A stretch of 64,000 bases of DNA from an uncultured Pelagibacteraceae bacterium (GCA_902516435.1 CABXYF010000001.1:62001-126000), one strand, 5' to 3'; positions 37,460 to 47,396 are shown, numbered from the stretch's first letter. The notes: generated from the letters alone by a model not told the origin. Translations and numbers: made by a program.

Positions 37460-38584
37460 TTACTCTACAGACTCTATAATAGTTGCAATCCCCATTCCCA
37501 GACCTATACATTGAGTTGCTAAAGCATATCGTTTATTTTCTCTTTTTAAAAGTTGAGCTGCCTTCCCAGTAATTCTTGCACCAGTGGCACCAAGTGGATG
37601 ACCCAGAGCTAACGCACCTCCATCGATATTTACTTTATTTTGATCTATTTTAAGGTCTTTAATGCAAGCTAAAGATTGAGAAGCAAAAGCTTCATTTAAT
37701 TCAAATATATCAATATCCTTAATTGTTAAATTTGCTCGTTTTAGTGCTTTGTTAGTAGCTCCAATAGGACCTAAGCCCATGGTATTAGCATTACATCCTT
37801 GCACAGAAGTTGAAACAATTTTTCCCAATATATTTAAATTATTATCTTTTGCATATTGTTCTTCACAAATTAAAGTTGCTGCTGCTCCATCAGTTAATGG
37901 TGAGGAAGTAGCCGCTGTTACGCTTCCATTTTGATCAAATGCAAGTTTTAATCCATCTAATTTTTCCTGAGTGCTATTAGGTCTAATGTTGCTATCTTGT
38001 GAACAATTTCCAATATGCACAATTTCATCAGCAAAATTTCCTTTTGTCTGAGCTTCAAAAGCTTTTTTATGACTAGATATCGCAAATTCTTGTTGTTCTG
38101 TTCTTGATATAGAATATTGTTTTGCTACATTCTCTGCAGTTGTACCCATTGAGAAATATACATTTGGATTATCTTTCTCATCATAGGGATATGGCAAAGA
38201 GTCAAATCCAGTTGTCACTCTTGTCATACTTTCTACTCCGCCACAAACAAAAACTTTCCCAGATCCCATCGCAATTTTTCCTGCAGCAACGTGAATTCCT
38301 TCCATTGATGATCCGCACCATCTATCAACTGTCATTCCTGATGTTTTAATATCCATGTTAGTTAAAAAAGTAACTAACTTTCCAATATTAAAACATTGTT
38401 CACCAGTTTGAAAGGCACAACCAATAACAATGTCTTCAATTTCCTCCCTTTTAATATTTGATTTAGTTACAAGATTATTAATCACATCAGCCAATAAATT
38501 TACTGGTTTTACATCAATTAATTCACCTTTCTTTGCCATTGTAAAAGGGGATCTTGAATAACCTGCTATAACTGATTTAAACAT
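37460..38584 (-). CDS. Acetyl-CoA acyltransferase (thiolase)
   Basis: MTVDRWCGSSMEGIHVAA, NVDGGALALGHPLGATGARI-like segment, CIGLGMGIATIIE. Confidence 0.93.
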   Translation of the reverse strand: MFKSVIAGYSRSPFTMAKKGELIDVKPVNLLADVINNLVTKSNIKREEIEDIVIGCAFQTGEQCFNIGKLVTFLTNMDIKTSGMTVDRWCGSSMEGIHVAAGKIAMGSGKVFVCGGVESMTRVTTGFDSLPYPYDEKDNPNVYFSMGTTAENVAKQYSISRTEQQEFAISSHKKAFEAQTKGNFADEIVHIGNCSQDSNIRPNSTQEKLDGLKLAFDQNGSVTAATSSPLTDGAAATLICEEQYAKDNNLNILGKIVSTSVQGCNANTMGLGPIGATNKALKRANLTIKDIDIFELNEAFASQSLACIKDLKIDQNKVNIDGGALALGHPLGATGARITGKAAQLLKRENKRYALATQCIGLGMGIATIIESVE

Positions 38585-38610
38585 TTTTTTATAAAAATTC
38601 TTATATATAT

Positions 38611-39732
38611 TTATTTTGGAAATGGCAAAGTGGTAATAGCTCCTCTTCTTTTTTCACCATCTAACATTTGAACAAAAATATTTTCTCCAATATCCCAGTA
38701 GTCCTTTAGAATCATAGACAAACCAATATTTTTTTTTATTCTTGGCGAATAAATGCCCGAGGTTATTTGGCCAATTTTTTTATTATCATTTGATAATACA
38801 GGCAGGGGTTGGCCTATTCCTGAACAAGGGTCTCCTTCAAAAATTATTCCTCTTATCTTTTGTTTTATTCCATTATTTTGAATTAATTTCAAAGCCTCTT
38901 TTCCAATATATTCATGATTAACATCAGGCTTACAATATTGTTCAAGATTGCACTCAAATGGATTATTTTCATTTGTAAAATCATTTCCATAAGACATAAG
39001 TCCACCTTCAATTCTATCAATTAAGTTAGGACAACCTGGTGTAATATTAAATTCTTGACCAGCATCCCAAATAGTTTTCCAGAGTTTTTCACCCATTTCT
39101 ATAGTATCAAAATGATTATTATAAGCCTTAAAATATATTTCAAAACCATCTTGTTTGCTATAACCAGATCTTGCAATAACTTGTTTAGTACCTTCAAAAT
39201 CCATAATTCTAAAATTAAAAAATTTAATTTTTTTTATATCTTCTCCAAAAACTTTAATCATCAAGTTCTCTGACTTCGGTCCTTGAATTGCAAGAGGATA
39301 TACGTCTGGCTCCTGTATATTTACATTTAAATTCAAACCTAATGCATAAGCTTTTGCCCATAATAAAATATCCGAGTCCGCAATAGATATCCAAAACATG
39401 TCATCATCTAATTTTAGAAGAACCGGATCATTAATCATTCCTGCATTTTCATTAAGAATAGGTATATAAAAACACTTTCCTGTTTCCATTTTAGTTATGG
39501 ATCTAGGAGTTAATCTTTGCACAAGTTTTGATGCATCAGGTCCATTAATTTGAACTTGTCTTTGACAAGAAACATCCCAAATTTGAACTTCTTTACTTAA
39601 ATGCCAGTAATCAGTTTCAACTGAATTTTTAAAACCTTTAGGAAGAAGCATATGATTTACAACTGTAAAATCTGATACACCATGTTTTTCTACCATACCT
39701 GTATAAGGTGTTCTTCTAATTCTTCTAGACAT
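38611..39732 (-). CDS. dmdA: DmdA-like GcvT-family protein (dimethylsulfoniopropionate demethylase or close paralogue)
   Basis: MSRRIRRTPYTGMVEKHGV...NHMLLPKGF...DYWHLSKEVQIWDVSCQRQVQINGPDA...ARSGYSKQDGFEIYF...LMSYGNDFTNENNPFEC; start trimmed from 39756. Confidence 0.75.
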   Translation of the reverse strand: MSRRIRRTPYTGMVEKHGVSDFTVVNHMLLPKGFKNSVETDYWHLSKEVQIWDVSCQRQVQINGPDASKLVQRLTPRSITKMETGKCFYIPILNENAGMINDPVLLKLDDDMFWISIADSDILLWAKAYALGLNLNVNIQEPDVYPLAIQGPKSENLMIKVFGEDIKKIKFFNFRIMDFEGTKQVIARSGYSKQDGFEIYFKAYNNHFDTIEMGEKLWKTIWDAGQEFNITPGCPNLIDRIEGGLMSYGNDFTNENNPFECNLEQYCKPDVNHEYIGKEALKLIQNNGIKQKIRGIIFEGDPCSGIGQPLPVLSNDNKKIGQITSGIYSPRIKKNIGLSMILKDYWDIGENIFVQMLDGEKRRGAITTLPFPK

Positions 39733-39775
39733 ATTTAATTTAATATTTTTTAACATAGATAAATTTTATTAATTA

Positions 39776-40111
39776 TTATTTAGACCACCAAATTGAATAA
39801 CCATTTGGTGAAATAATAATTGGTAAATGATATTTTTTTTTTGGATCTTCCATTTTAAATTTAATTGTTACTTCTTTAACAACTGTTTTTACTGAAAAGT
39901 AGTCAGCAATTTTACAAATCATTTCATAATCACATGCACAATCATCATTAGAAAGTTCAAAGTTTTCTGAAATTCTTCCACCCTCATCTGACTCTGTTTC
40001 AAAAAATATTTTTTTTGCTCCAGATGAATTAATTTGATTAATTATTACTTTAACCCCACTAGCATGTGTGCCATTGACTGAGTTTAATAGATGAGAAGAT
40101 AATGTTGCCAT
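39776..40111 (-). CDS. Transthyretin-like / 5-hydroxyisourate hydrolase-family protein
   Basis: LSSHLLNSVNGTHASGVKV start, GGRI, VTIKFKMEDPKKKYHLPIIISPNGYSIWWSK end; matches HIUase layout. Confidence 0.8.
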   Translation of the reverse strand: MATLSSHLLNSVNGTHASGVKVIINQINSSGAKKIFFETESDEGGRISENFELSNDDCACDYEMICKIADYFSVKTVVKEVTIKFKMEDPKKKYHLPIIISPNGYSIWWSK

Positions 40112-40114
40112 ATT

Positions 40115-41857
40115 TTATTCTATTGAAGCCTTGTCTCTTTTATCACTTACTGCAGCAACAATAGGACTGATCACACCTTTTGCTTTAACATTGATACAAG
40201 CGGTTTTGCCACTTTCTATTGCTCTTTTTAAAGCAGGTGCTAGTTGTTCTCTTTTTGTTACAAGTTCACCATGACCTCCAAATCCTTCAAATATTTTATG
40301 GAAAGGTATATCCCTAAAATCTGTAGCAAAGTGTTTTCCACTTTCAAACAATCTTTCTTGTTGTTGAGATATACAGTCTAAACCACCGTTATTATCTATT
40401 ACTACAACAATCGGTTTATTTTCTTGAAAAGCAGCCTCTATTGATAAACCACCTGACAGAAATGCTCCATCACCACTTATCAATATTACATTTGAATTAG
40501 GGTGAGTATTTTTTGCAGAAAGAGCAAAAGGCACACCAACTCCCAACATACTAAAAGTACCTGGATGGAGAATTCCTCCAATTTTTTTTCCTTTAGATCC
40601 TGCAATATTTATTGCAATCTCAGACCAAAAATGTGTATTACCCCCATCAATTACTAACCAATCTTTTTCTCCAATAGCATCTTGAACATCCAAGGCTAAT
40701 TGAAGAGGATGCATTTTTCCTCCATTCATTTCAGCTTCTTTTGTTTCTTTGCTTAAATCTTTTAAAGTTTTATCAACCCACTCCATTTTTTTTGATTTGT
40801 TGAGATCAAACCACTTTTTATCTAAATTCCATTTATTACTAAGTTTAAGTTTGTTTAAAGTATCAAAAAATACACCTGGGTCACATAAGAGGTTAATATC
40901 TGCTGCTCTATTAAGCTCTATTTCTTCATGAGATCCATTAATACAAATAAGCCTAGTTGTTTTTGGAAAAAGTGGAGGGTTTCCAAAATTCATCTGATTA
41001 TCTAATCTTGCCCCAACCATTAGAACTAAGTCAGATTCATTTAATGCAAACTTAGAGGGAGGATATTGATGTATGTCAGCTAAACCCATATAGGCATTAG
41101 CTTCTTCACCAAGTAATTTTTGGTGATAAGGAATATTGAATATAGGAATACTTAAATTGCTTCCTACTTCCTCTAATTTTTTTTCAGACTCTGACCACCA
41201 AACTCCGTGACCACCGATTAAAACTGGTTTTTTTGAATTACAAGCAAGTTCTAATATTTCAGAAATCTGTACTGGATCAGGCCATGCTTTGACTATAGGT
41301 TTTTTTTGATGTGAAAATGGTCTCTCTTCAAGGCCTGCATCTTCAGAAAATGATGAAAACATAATATCAACAGGCATACTTAAATGTACTGCACCTGGAT
41401 ATCCATTAGTTGCTATTCTATATGCTTTGTCTACAAATTCTCTTATTCTAGTGCCATCTGTTATACTAGCGCTATACTTAGTTAGTGGTGCAGCAATAGC
41501 GACATCATCAATTTCCTTAAATCCACCTGAACCCTGTCTTTTTAAACTACTGGAACCAGTTATAAAAATTACAGGTGATCTTTCGCCCCAAGCTTCCATC
41601 ATCGAAGGGACTGCATTTGCAAATCCTTCTGGACCTACAAGACAAACTGTAGGTTTTCTCGTAATTCTAGTATGTCCGTCAGCAATATGTCCTGCTATTT
41701 GTTCATGGGGACAATTTATTACCTCCATCTGGCACTCCATAAATCCTTCAAGTGCTGGATTACAAAAACCTCCAGACAAAGTAAACACATGTTTAATACC
41801 TTTGTCTTTTAAGGCTCTAGCAATTAACGACCCACCTCTAATTTTTTTTTCTGACAT
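40115..41857 (-). CDS. Thiamine pyrophosphate-dependent enzyme (acetolactate synthase / 2-hydroxyacyl-CoA lyase-like)
   Basis: HEQIAGHIADGHTRITRKPTVCLVGPEGFANAVPS; GDGAFLSGGLSIEAAFQENKPIVVVIDNNGG TPP motif. Confidence 0.9.
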   Translation of the reverse strand: MSEKKIRGGSLIARALKDKGIKHVFTLSGGFCNPALEGFMECQMEVINCPHEQIAGHIADGHTRITRKPTVCLVGPEGFANAVPSMMEAWGERSPVIFITGSSSLKRQGSGGFKEIDDVAIAAPLTKYSASITDGTRIREFVDKAYRIATNGYPGAVHLSMPVDIMFSSFSEDAGLEERPFSHQKKPIVKAWPDPVQISEILELACNSKKPVLIGGHGVWWSESEKKLEEVGSNLSIPIFNIPYHQKLLGEEANAYMGLADIHQYPPSKFALNESDLVLMVGARLDNQMNFGNPPLFPKTTRLICINGSHEEIELNRAADINLLCDPGVFFDTLNKLKLSNKWNLDKKWFDLNKSKKMEWVDKTLKDLSKETKEAEMNGGKMHPLQLALDVQDAIGEKDWLVIDGGNTHFWSEIAINIAGSKGKKIGGILHPGTFSMLGVGVPFALSAKNTHPNSNVILISGDGAFLSGGLSIEAAFQENKPIVVVIDNNGGLDCISQQQERLFESGKHFATDFRDIPFHKIFEGFGGHGELVTKREQLAPALKRAIESGKTACINVKAKGVISPIVAAVSDKRDKASIE

Positions 41858-43015
41858 CTAATATTTAAAGTCTCTTATAAACCTTTCTGAAATTATATCT
41901 GAAGAAGTATCTTTTATATCAGTTAAACCAACTAATCCCAAGGCAGTACTTATTTCATCTTTTATTATGTCCACAACTCGTTTCAGTCCCTTGGCACCAT
42001 CTGCTCCAATTCCATACATTAAAGGTCTTCCAATCATCGTAAAATCAGCACCCATTGCTAAAGCTCTTACCACATCACTTCCACCTCTAATTCCACTATC
42101 GAATATAATTGGAAAATCTTTTCCTAATGCATTTCTTATTAAAGGCAATGCTTCAATTGATGATAAAGCACTATCCAACTGTCTTCCTCCATGATTTGAC
42201 ACCTGTATTGCATCAGCACCTTCAGATTTGATTTTGATTGCATCTTCAGATGACATCACACCTTTAATTATTAACTTACCCTTCCATTTTTCTCTAATTC
42301 TTTTTAGCGTATCCCAATCTGTAGCACCTCTACTCTCACTTCTTACAAATTTGTTACCCTTCTTGGATGTTTCGTAATTCATTGGTTTTGGTATACCATT
42401 AAGCAAAGTACTAATTGACCAATTTGGATGAGTTGCAAAGTCAACAAATTGTTTTAATCCAAGGTTAAAAGGTACATTAAAACCGTTTCGATTATCTTTA
42501 GCTCTACGAAATTGTATTGGTACGTCCACAGTTAAAATTGCAACCTTGTAACCAGTTCTCTCAGCTCTATCTAGTAACTCCATAACAAATTCTTCATCTT
42601 GAAAATTATAAAGTTGTAGCCAAACATTTCCTTTAGAAAATACATACATATTTTCTAGAGAGGTTGAGGAAGCCATTGACACACACATAGGCACATTACT
42701 TGAAATACTCTCTTCGGCTAACATTTTGTCAGCTCCTGGCCAAGTTAAATTACACATGCCCATCGGCGCAAAACCAAATGGTTGGTTATATTCAAATCCT
42801 AGAATATCTTTTTTGATAATTCTTTTTTCTACATTTCGTAAAACTTTTGGTTGCAATCTTATTTGATCTAAGGATTTACTATTGTTCTCACATAATCGTT
42901 CATCACCTGATGCACCATCAACGAAATCAAACATTAATTTTGGGACACGTTTTTTTGCAACAATTCTTGCTTCTTCAACGCTATGTATTTTTTTACTTGG
43001 AACTACGTTATTCAT
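41858..43015 (-). CDS. FMN-dependent alpha-hydroxyacid oxidase/dehydrogenase (LldD/glycolate oxidase family)
   Basis: FDFVDGASGDE, PFGFAPMGMCNLTWPGAD, SNHGGRQLDSALSSIEALP, DSGIRGGSDVVRALAMGADFTMIGRP. Confidence 0.95.
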   Translation of the reverse strand: MNNVVPSKKIHSVEEARIVAKKRVPKLMFDFVDGASGDERLCENNSKSLDQIRLQPKVLRNVEKRIIKKDILGFEYNQPFGFAPMGMCNLTWPGADKMLAEESISSNVPMCVSMASSTSLENMYVFSKGNVWLQLYNFQDEEFVMELLDRAERTGYKVAILTVDVPIQFRRAKDNRNGFNVPFNLGLKQFVDFATHPNWSISTLLNGIPKPMNYETSKKGNKFVRSESRGATDWDTLKRIREKWKGKLIIKGVMSSEDAIKIKSEGADAIQVSNHGGRQLDSALSSIEALPLIRNALGKDFPIIFDSGIRGGSDVVRALAMGADFTMIGRPLMYGIGADGAKGLKRVVDIIKDEISTALGLVGLTDIKDTSSDIISERFIRDFKY

Positions 43016-43018
43016 AAT

Positions 43019-43702
43019 TTATTTTATATACTCTTTTAGACTAATTTTATTATTTTTATCAACAAAATATGCATCACAATTTTCCCTAGTAGAACAAACT
43101 TCTTTAGCAACTCCATTAACAAAAAGTACAGCAACACCATCATCTATAGCAACACCTGGAGGCAACTTGTTTTTTTTAATTTCTGATTGATATTGAGACA
43201 TTCTATTATCTTCTAATGAGTGTGGAGTACAACTCCCTGATATCAAGTTAATACCTTTTAAAGGTTTATATCCTGAACCTAAAGAGTCTGTCAAAATCCA
43301 ATCAAACCAACACACACCACCAGCGCTAACACCTGACAATATTATTCCTTTCTCATACGCATTTTTAAAAATATTAATTAAATTATAATTTTTCCAAAGT
43401 TCTAACATGTAGGCAGTATTTCCCCCTCCAATATAAATTATATGTTTATCAAAAATCCACTGAGAAAAACCAACTTCATTAGATGTAAGGTTAAAATGAG
43501 ATAAGTCTAAATTTTGATTTTCAAATCTTTTATAAAATAAGTCAATTTTTGTTTTATCATCCTTACTAGCTGTTGCCAAAAAACCAATTTTTTTATTTTT
43601 ATTAGTAGATTGGTTAATAACAAAATCATCTAACCCTTCATCAGTTTGATGAGTGAATCCACCACCACCTATTGCAATTATTTTTTTTTCTAATTTAGAC
43701 AT
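43019..43702 (-). CDS. Peptidase E-like (S51) protein
   Basis: IIYIGGGNTAYMLELWK and GVSAGGVCWFDW (nucleophile Ser in SAG). Confidence 0.85.
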   Translation of the reverse strand: MSKLEKKIIAIGGGGFTHQTDEGLDDFVINQSTNKNKKIGFLATASKDDKTKIDLFYKRFENQNLDLSHFNLTSNEVGFSQWIFDKHIIYIGGGNTAYMLELWKNYNLINIFKNAYEKGIILSGVSAGGVCWFDWILTDSLGSGYKPLKGINLISGSCTPHSLEDNRMSQYQSEIKKNKLPPGVAIDDGVAVLFVNGVAKEVCSTRENCDAYFVDKNNKISLKEYIK

Positions 43703-43756
43703 TAAATTAATTAAAGTTATAAAATTAATATATAATATTAATCAAAAATAATTCTA

Positions 43757-44485
43757 ATGATTGATGATATAATTAAAAAAATTGCACCAACAGGCGTATT
43801 ACGTATAGGTGTAAATATGAGCAATTTTTTACTTGTAAATAGCAAAGAAAAGTTGGGAGTTATAGACGGTGTATCACCAGGTATAGGGAAAAAATTGGCA
43901 AAAGAGCTAAATATAAATTTTGAAATAGTTCAATTTGCAAATCCTGGTTTATTGGCTGATGCTGTAGACAATAATGAATGGGACATTGGCAACATTGCTT
44001 CAGAGAAAGAAAGGGGCAAAACTATAGATTTTAGTGACCCTTATGTGAATATAGATGCCAACTTTCTTTTTAGAGAAGAAGATAACTTTAAAAATAATAA
44101 TGATATAGATCAGCCAGGTATTAAAATAGGTGTCTTTGAAAGAAGTGCCTATGATCTTTGGCTAACTGAAAACTTTAAAAAAGCAGAATTAATTCGTGTA
44201 AATTCCATTGAGAAGTCACATAATTTATTTAAAGAAAATAAAGTTGATATTTTAGCAGGTCTTAAACCTAAGCTTATTGACGAAATGAAAAAAAATAATA
44301 ATTATGAAATGATTCAAAGTCCTTTTACCTATATTAAACAATCGATAGGTATCAAAAAAGGTAACCCTGAAGTTCTAGATTTTATAAATAAATTTATCTC
44401 AAATAACATTAAAGAGGGATACATCAAAAGTTTACTCCAACAACATGATGTACAGGATAAATTAAGTATTCCTAAAATTAATTAA
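43757..44485 (+). CDS. Family 3-type solute-binding fold protein without signal peptide
   Basis: GVLRIGVNMSNFLLVN...GVSPGIGKKLAKELNINFEIVQFANPGLLADAVDNNEWDIGNIASEKERGKTIDFSDPYVNIDANFLFRE; no N-terminal hydrophobic segment. Confidence 0.85.
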   Translation: MIDDIIKKIAPTGVLRIGVNMSNFLLVNSKEKLGVIDGVSPGIGKKLAKELNINFEIVQFANPGLLADAVDNNEWDIGNIASEKERGKTIDFSDPYVNIDANFLFREEDNFKNNNDIDQPGIKIGVFERSAYDLWLTENFKKAELIRVNSIEKSHNLFKENKVDILAGLKPKLIDEMKKNNNYEMIQSPFTYIKQSIGIKKGNPEVLDFINKFISNNIKEGYIKSLLQQHDVQDKLSIPKIN

Positions 44486-45705
44486 TTTCTAATTCCTGCC
44501 CATGGTTCAGGTTTTTGAGGTATATCTTTTTTGATACCTCTCACTATTTCACCTTTGGCATCATACATTGGTAATTTACATAGTTCTGCTTTATGAATTT
44601 TATTATCTATACACTCTACATCTATCACTGTTCCAGGACCAATTTCTGAATTGTCCAGTAGTACTATCCCAACACCACAAACTTGATAAGGAGACCAAGT
44701 ACTTGACGTCACTTTACCAACAATTTTTCCATTTAATTTTAAAGACCTTCCTTTTTTTGCAATACCCTCTACAACTCTAATACCCCAACTTCGGCATTCT
44801 TTATTTGCATTAAGTAATGCTTTTTTTCCAATAAAATCATCTTTTTCTAAATCAACAAAATGTCCTAACCCTACAGAAAATGGATCCGTTTCAATTGAAA
44901 AATCTTGACCAGCAGAAAGTAGTCCTGCCTCTATTCTCCTGCCTCTAAATGCAGGAGTCCCTGTAATAATCATTCCCATTTTCGAACCTTCACCCAGAAT
45001 TAAATCTCCTAATTTTTCTGAATTGTTTTCGGGTCTAAAATATATTTCCCAACCGAGCTCATTTGTAAATCCAGTACGACTTACTATAACTTTCTCATTA
45101 GCCATAGTCACTTCAACCCAATCAAAATAATTCCAAGATTTTGCTATTGGTTCATCAATCAAGTTATCAAGAAGATCCATAGACTTTGGACCTTGTACTT
45201 GACTAACAAAAACATTTGGCTCCAGAATTTCTACATCCAACCCTTCAGAATGGGCATTGTACCATGAAAACATTTCACCATCTGCTTGAGCAAACCAATA
45301 TCGATCTTCATCAATTCTTAAAAGTAATCCATCAGTGATTATTCCACCATTATGATAGCAAGCAAACTGATAAGAACATCTTCCCTTTTTAACTTTTGAA
45401 ATATCTCTTGGAAAAATTTTTTGTAATAACTTAAGTGCATCTGGTCCTTTAATTTCATAAGGATGTTCTCCGGTATGCCTAAAAATAACTTCCTGTTTTG
45501 TTTTCCAATATTGTTCATCTGCAGTAGCATTTGATAATTTTTCAGTTGTTAGTCTTCCAGCATATTGAGAATATTCAGGATCATATGGAAGCTCTTGATA
45601 TGTTAATGGATGAACGCTTAATGTTCGAGCCATCTCTAGAGGTCTTTCTGTTTCTTGTAATTGAGGCTTGATAGAAAACCTTAAGTTTTTTAAAGATTTA
45701 TGCAT
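44482..45705 (-). CDS. GcvT-family aminomethyltransferase/demethylase-like protein
   Basis: EIKGPDALKLLQKIFPRDISKVKKGRCSYQFACYHNGGIITDGLLLRI; RTGFTNELGWEIYFRPEN; FIGKKAL. Confidence 0.85.
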   Translation of the reverse strand: MHKSLKNLRFSIKPQLQETERPLEMARTLSVHPLTYQELPYDPEYSQYAGRLTTEKLSNATADEQYWKTKQEVIFRHTGEHPYEIKGPDALKLLQKIFPRDISKVKKGRCSYQFACYHNGGIITDGLLLRIDEDRYWFAQADGEMFSWYNAHSEGLDVEILEPNVFVSQVQGPKSMDLLDNLIDEPIAKSWNYFDWVEVTMANEKVIVSRTGFTNELGWEIYFRPENNSEKLGDLILGEGSKMGMIITGTPAFRGRRIEAGLLSAGQDFSIETDPFSVGLGHFVDLEKDDFIGKKALLNANKECRSWGIRVVEGIAKKGRSLKLNGKIVGKVTSSTWSPYQVCGVGIVLLDNSEIGPGTVIDVECIDNKIHKAELCKLPMYDAKGEIVRGIKKDIPQKPEPWAGIRN

Positions 45706-45785
45706 ATTTTTTAATAAATTAAATCAGTATTTTTATCCACTAAATATCTTAAATCACCACACCCACATTAGGCTACAACTCTTAA

Positions 45786-45815
45786 TTGTATTGTTGATTA
45801 TCATTGTTCTAAAAT
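45786..45815 (+). promoter_or_regulatory. Possible sigma70-type promoter for the peptide-binding protein gene
   Basis: TTGTAT - 18 nt - TAAAAT. Confidence 0.3.
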
Positions 45816-45862
45816 ATGTAAGATGTTAGCTTTTAAATAAATAATTAAAGAGAGGAAGAATA

Positions 45863-47350
45863 ATGAAAAACATTTTTAAATTGATATCAGTTGCATTGAT
45901 ATCATCTTTATTTTCTTTTTCAGCTGCCAATGCCTCAAGTGGAGTATTTAAAATTTCACATGACCTTGGATTTGGAAAAGATACAAATCTAGACGCAATT
46001 ACTAAAGGAAGATTGTTTCAAGTAGTAATTATGACTCAAAACCGTCTAGTAAGAAAAGATCTTAAAGGAGTTACATCAGCAGAACTAGCTACTGATTGGT
46101 CAGCTAATGCCGATGCTACAGAATGGACATTTAAACTTAGAAAAGGTGTGAAATTTCACGACGGATCTGACTTTGATGCAGAGGATGTAAAATATTCTTT
46201 GATGCGTGTTCAAGATCCTGAAATAGGCTCGCCAGCAAAAAAAAGCATGAGCACAGTAACAGATATTGAAGTTGTAGATGCTCATACTATTAAAATGAAA
46301 TTAAATACATCTTTTGCAGATTTTCCATTATTGCTTACTGATTACAGATTAAGAATGATTCCATCAGGCTCAGGTGATACTATTGGGCAAACTGGAATTG
46401 GTACTGGTCCTTTTATAGTAGATAAATTTGACCCAGAAGGAACAACAGTTCTAAAAGCAAATGCTGATTATTGGGAAGGTGCACCTGGTTTAGCAGAAGT
46501 ACATGTTATTGCTATTCCTGATGGTGAAGCTAGAGTTCAAGCACTTTTAACTGGTCAGATACACATGAATAGATATGTGCCATTCAGCCAAAAAAAAATC
46601 TTTGATGGAAACTCCAAGTTTAATGTTTCAGTTGTACCTACAGGAAACTGGAGAGGAATGGTTATGAGAACTGACACAGCACCATTTGACAATGCAAAAG
46701 TAAGAAAAGCTGTTAGATTAGCTGTAGACAGACAAGAACTTGTAGATTTGGTTATGGGAGGAGCTGCTACGGTATCTTGTGATACACCTGTTGCACCATC
46801 AGACCAATATCGTCTAAAAATGAAGTGTCCACAGAATATCAAAAAAGCTAAAAAGCTTTTAGCTGAAGCAGGTTATCCAAATGGTATTGATATGGTAATT
46901 CATGTTTCTACCAAAGAACCTACATGGCCAACAATAGGAGAAGTTTTGCAGCAGCAATTTGCTGAAGCTGGTATTAAAGCCGAGGTCAAAATGACTCCAT
47001 CAAAAAGTTATTGGAATGAAACTTGGATGAAAAAACCAGTTGCAATGACTCGTTGGAATGAAAGACCTGCTGATAGTGCATTACATGAAATTTATCATAG
47101 TGGAGCAAAATGGAATGAGTCTTATTTCAAAAATCCAGATTTTGATAAAAACTTAGCTGATGCAAGAGGTGAGCTTAAATTTGGCAAAAGAAAAAAAGCT
47201 TATCAGAATGCCCAAAAAACATTGTGGGAAGAGTCTGGAACTTTGATCCCTTACCATGTATCTAAATTGATTGTAACTTCTTCTGCAGTCAAAAATTTAG
47301 ATGAAGTAGAGGTATTTTCTGTGCGTTGGCACAAAGTCAAAATAAAGTAA
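45863..47350 (+). CDS. ABC transporter substrate-binding protein, family 5 (peptide/opine type)
   Basis: AGAGAGGAAG SD, signal peptide to SAANA, WTFKLRKGVKFHDGSDFDAEDVKYSLMRV SBP_bac_5 motif. Confidence 0.93.
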   Translation: MKNIFKLISVALISSLFSFSAANASSGVFKISHDLGFGKDTNLDAITKGRLFQVVIMTQNRLVRKDLKGVTSAELATDWSANADATEWTFKLRKGVKFHDGSDFDAEDVKYSLMRVQDPEIGSPAKKSMSTVTDIEVVDAHTIKMKLNTSFADFPLLLTDYRLRMIPSGSGDTIGQTGIGTGPFIVDKFDPEGTTVLKANADYWEGAPGLAEVHVIAIPDGEARVQALLTGQIHMNRYVPFSQKKIFDGNSKFNVSVVPTGNWRGMVMRTDTAPFDNAKVRKAVRLAVDRQELVDLVMGGAATVSCDTPVAPSDQYRLKMKCPQNIKKAKKLLAEAGYPNGIDMVIHVSTKEPTWPTIGEVLQQQFAEAGIKAEVKMTPSKSYWNETWMKKPVAMTRWNERPADSALHEIYHSGAKWNESYFKNPDFDKNLADARGELKFGKRKKAYQNAQKTLWEESGTLIPYHVSKLIVTSSAVKNLDEVEVFSVRWHKVKIK

Positions 47351-47361
47351 ATTAATCTAGT

Positions 47362-47396
47362 ATTTACAGGCCTTATTTTAAGGCCTGTAAATTTTT
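47362..47396 (+). terminator. Intra-operon Rho-independent terminator between binding protein and permease genes
   Basis: ATTTACAGGCCTTA (47362-47375) ttt TAAGGCCTGTAAAT (47379-47392) followed by Ts. Confidence 0.9.

Noticed and set aside
37452-37511. N-terminal extension of the BCAT-like protein
   Set aside because: Reads into the thiolase gene end; MEQLPFDKRSGKIWFNN is the plausible start
41427-41861. Plus-strand 144-aa ORF opposite the TPP enzyme
   Set aside because: Antisense to conserved TPP-enzyme N-terminal domain; length explained by codon bias mirroring
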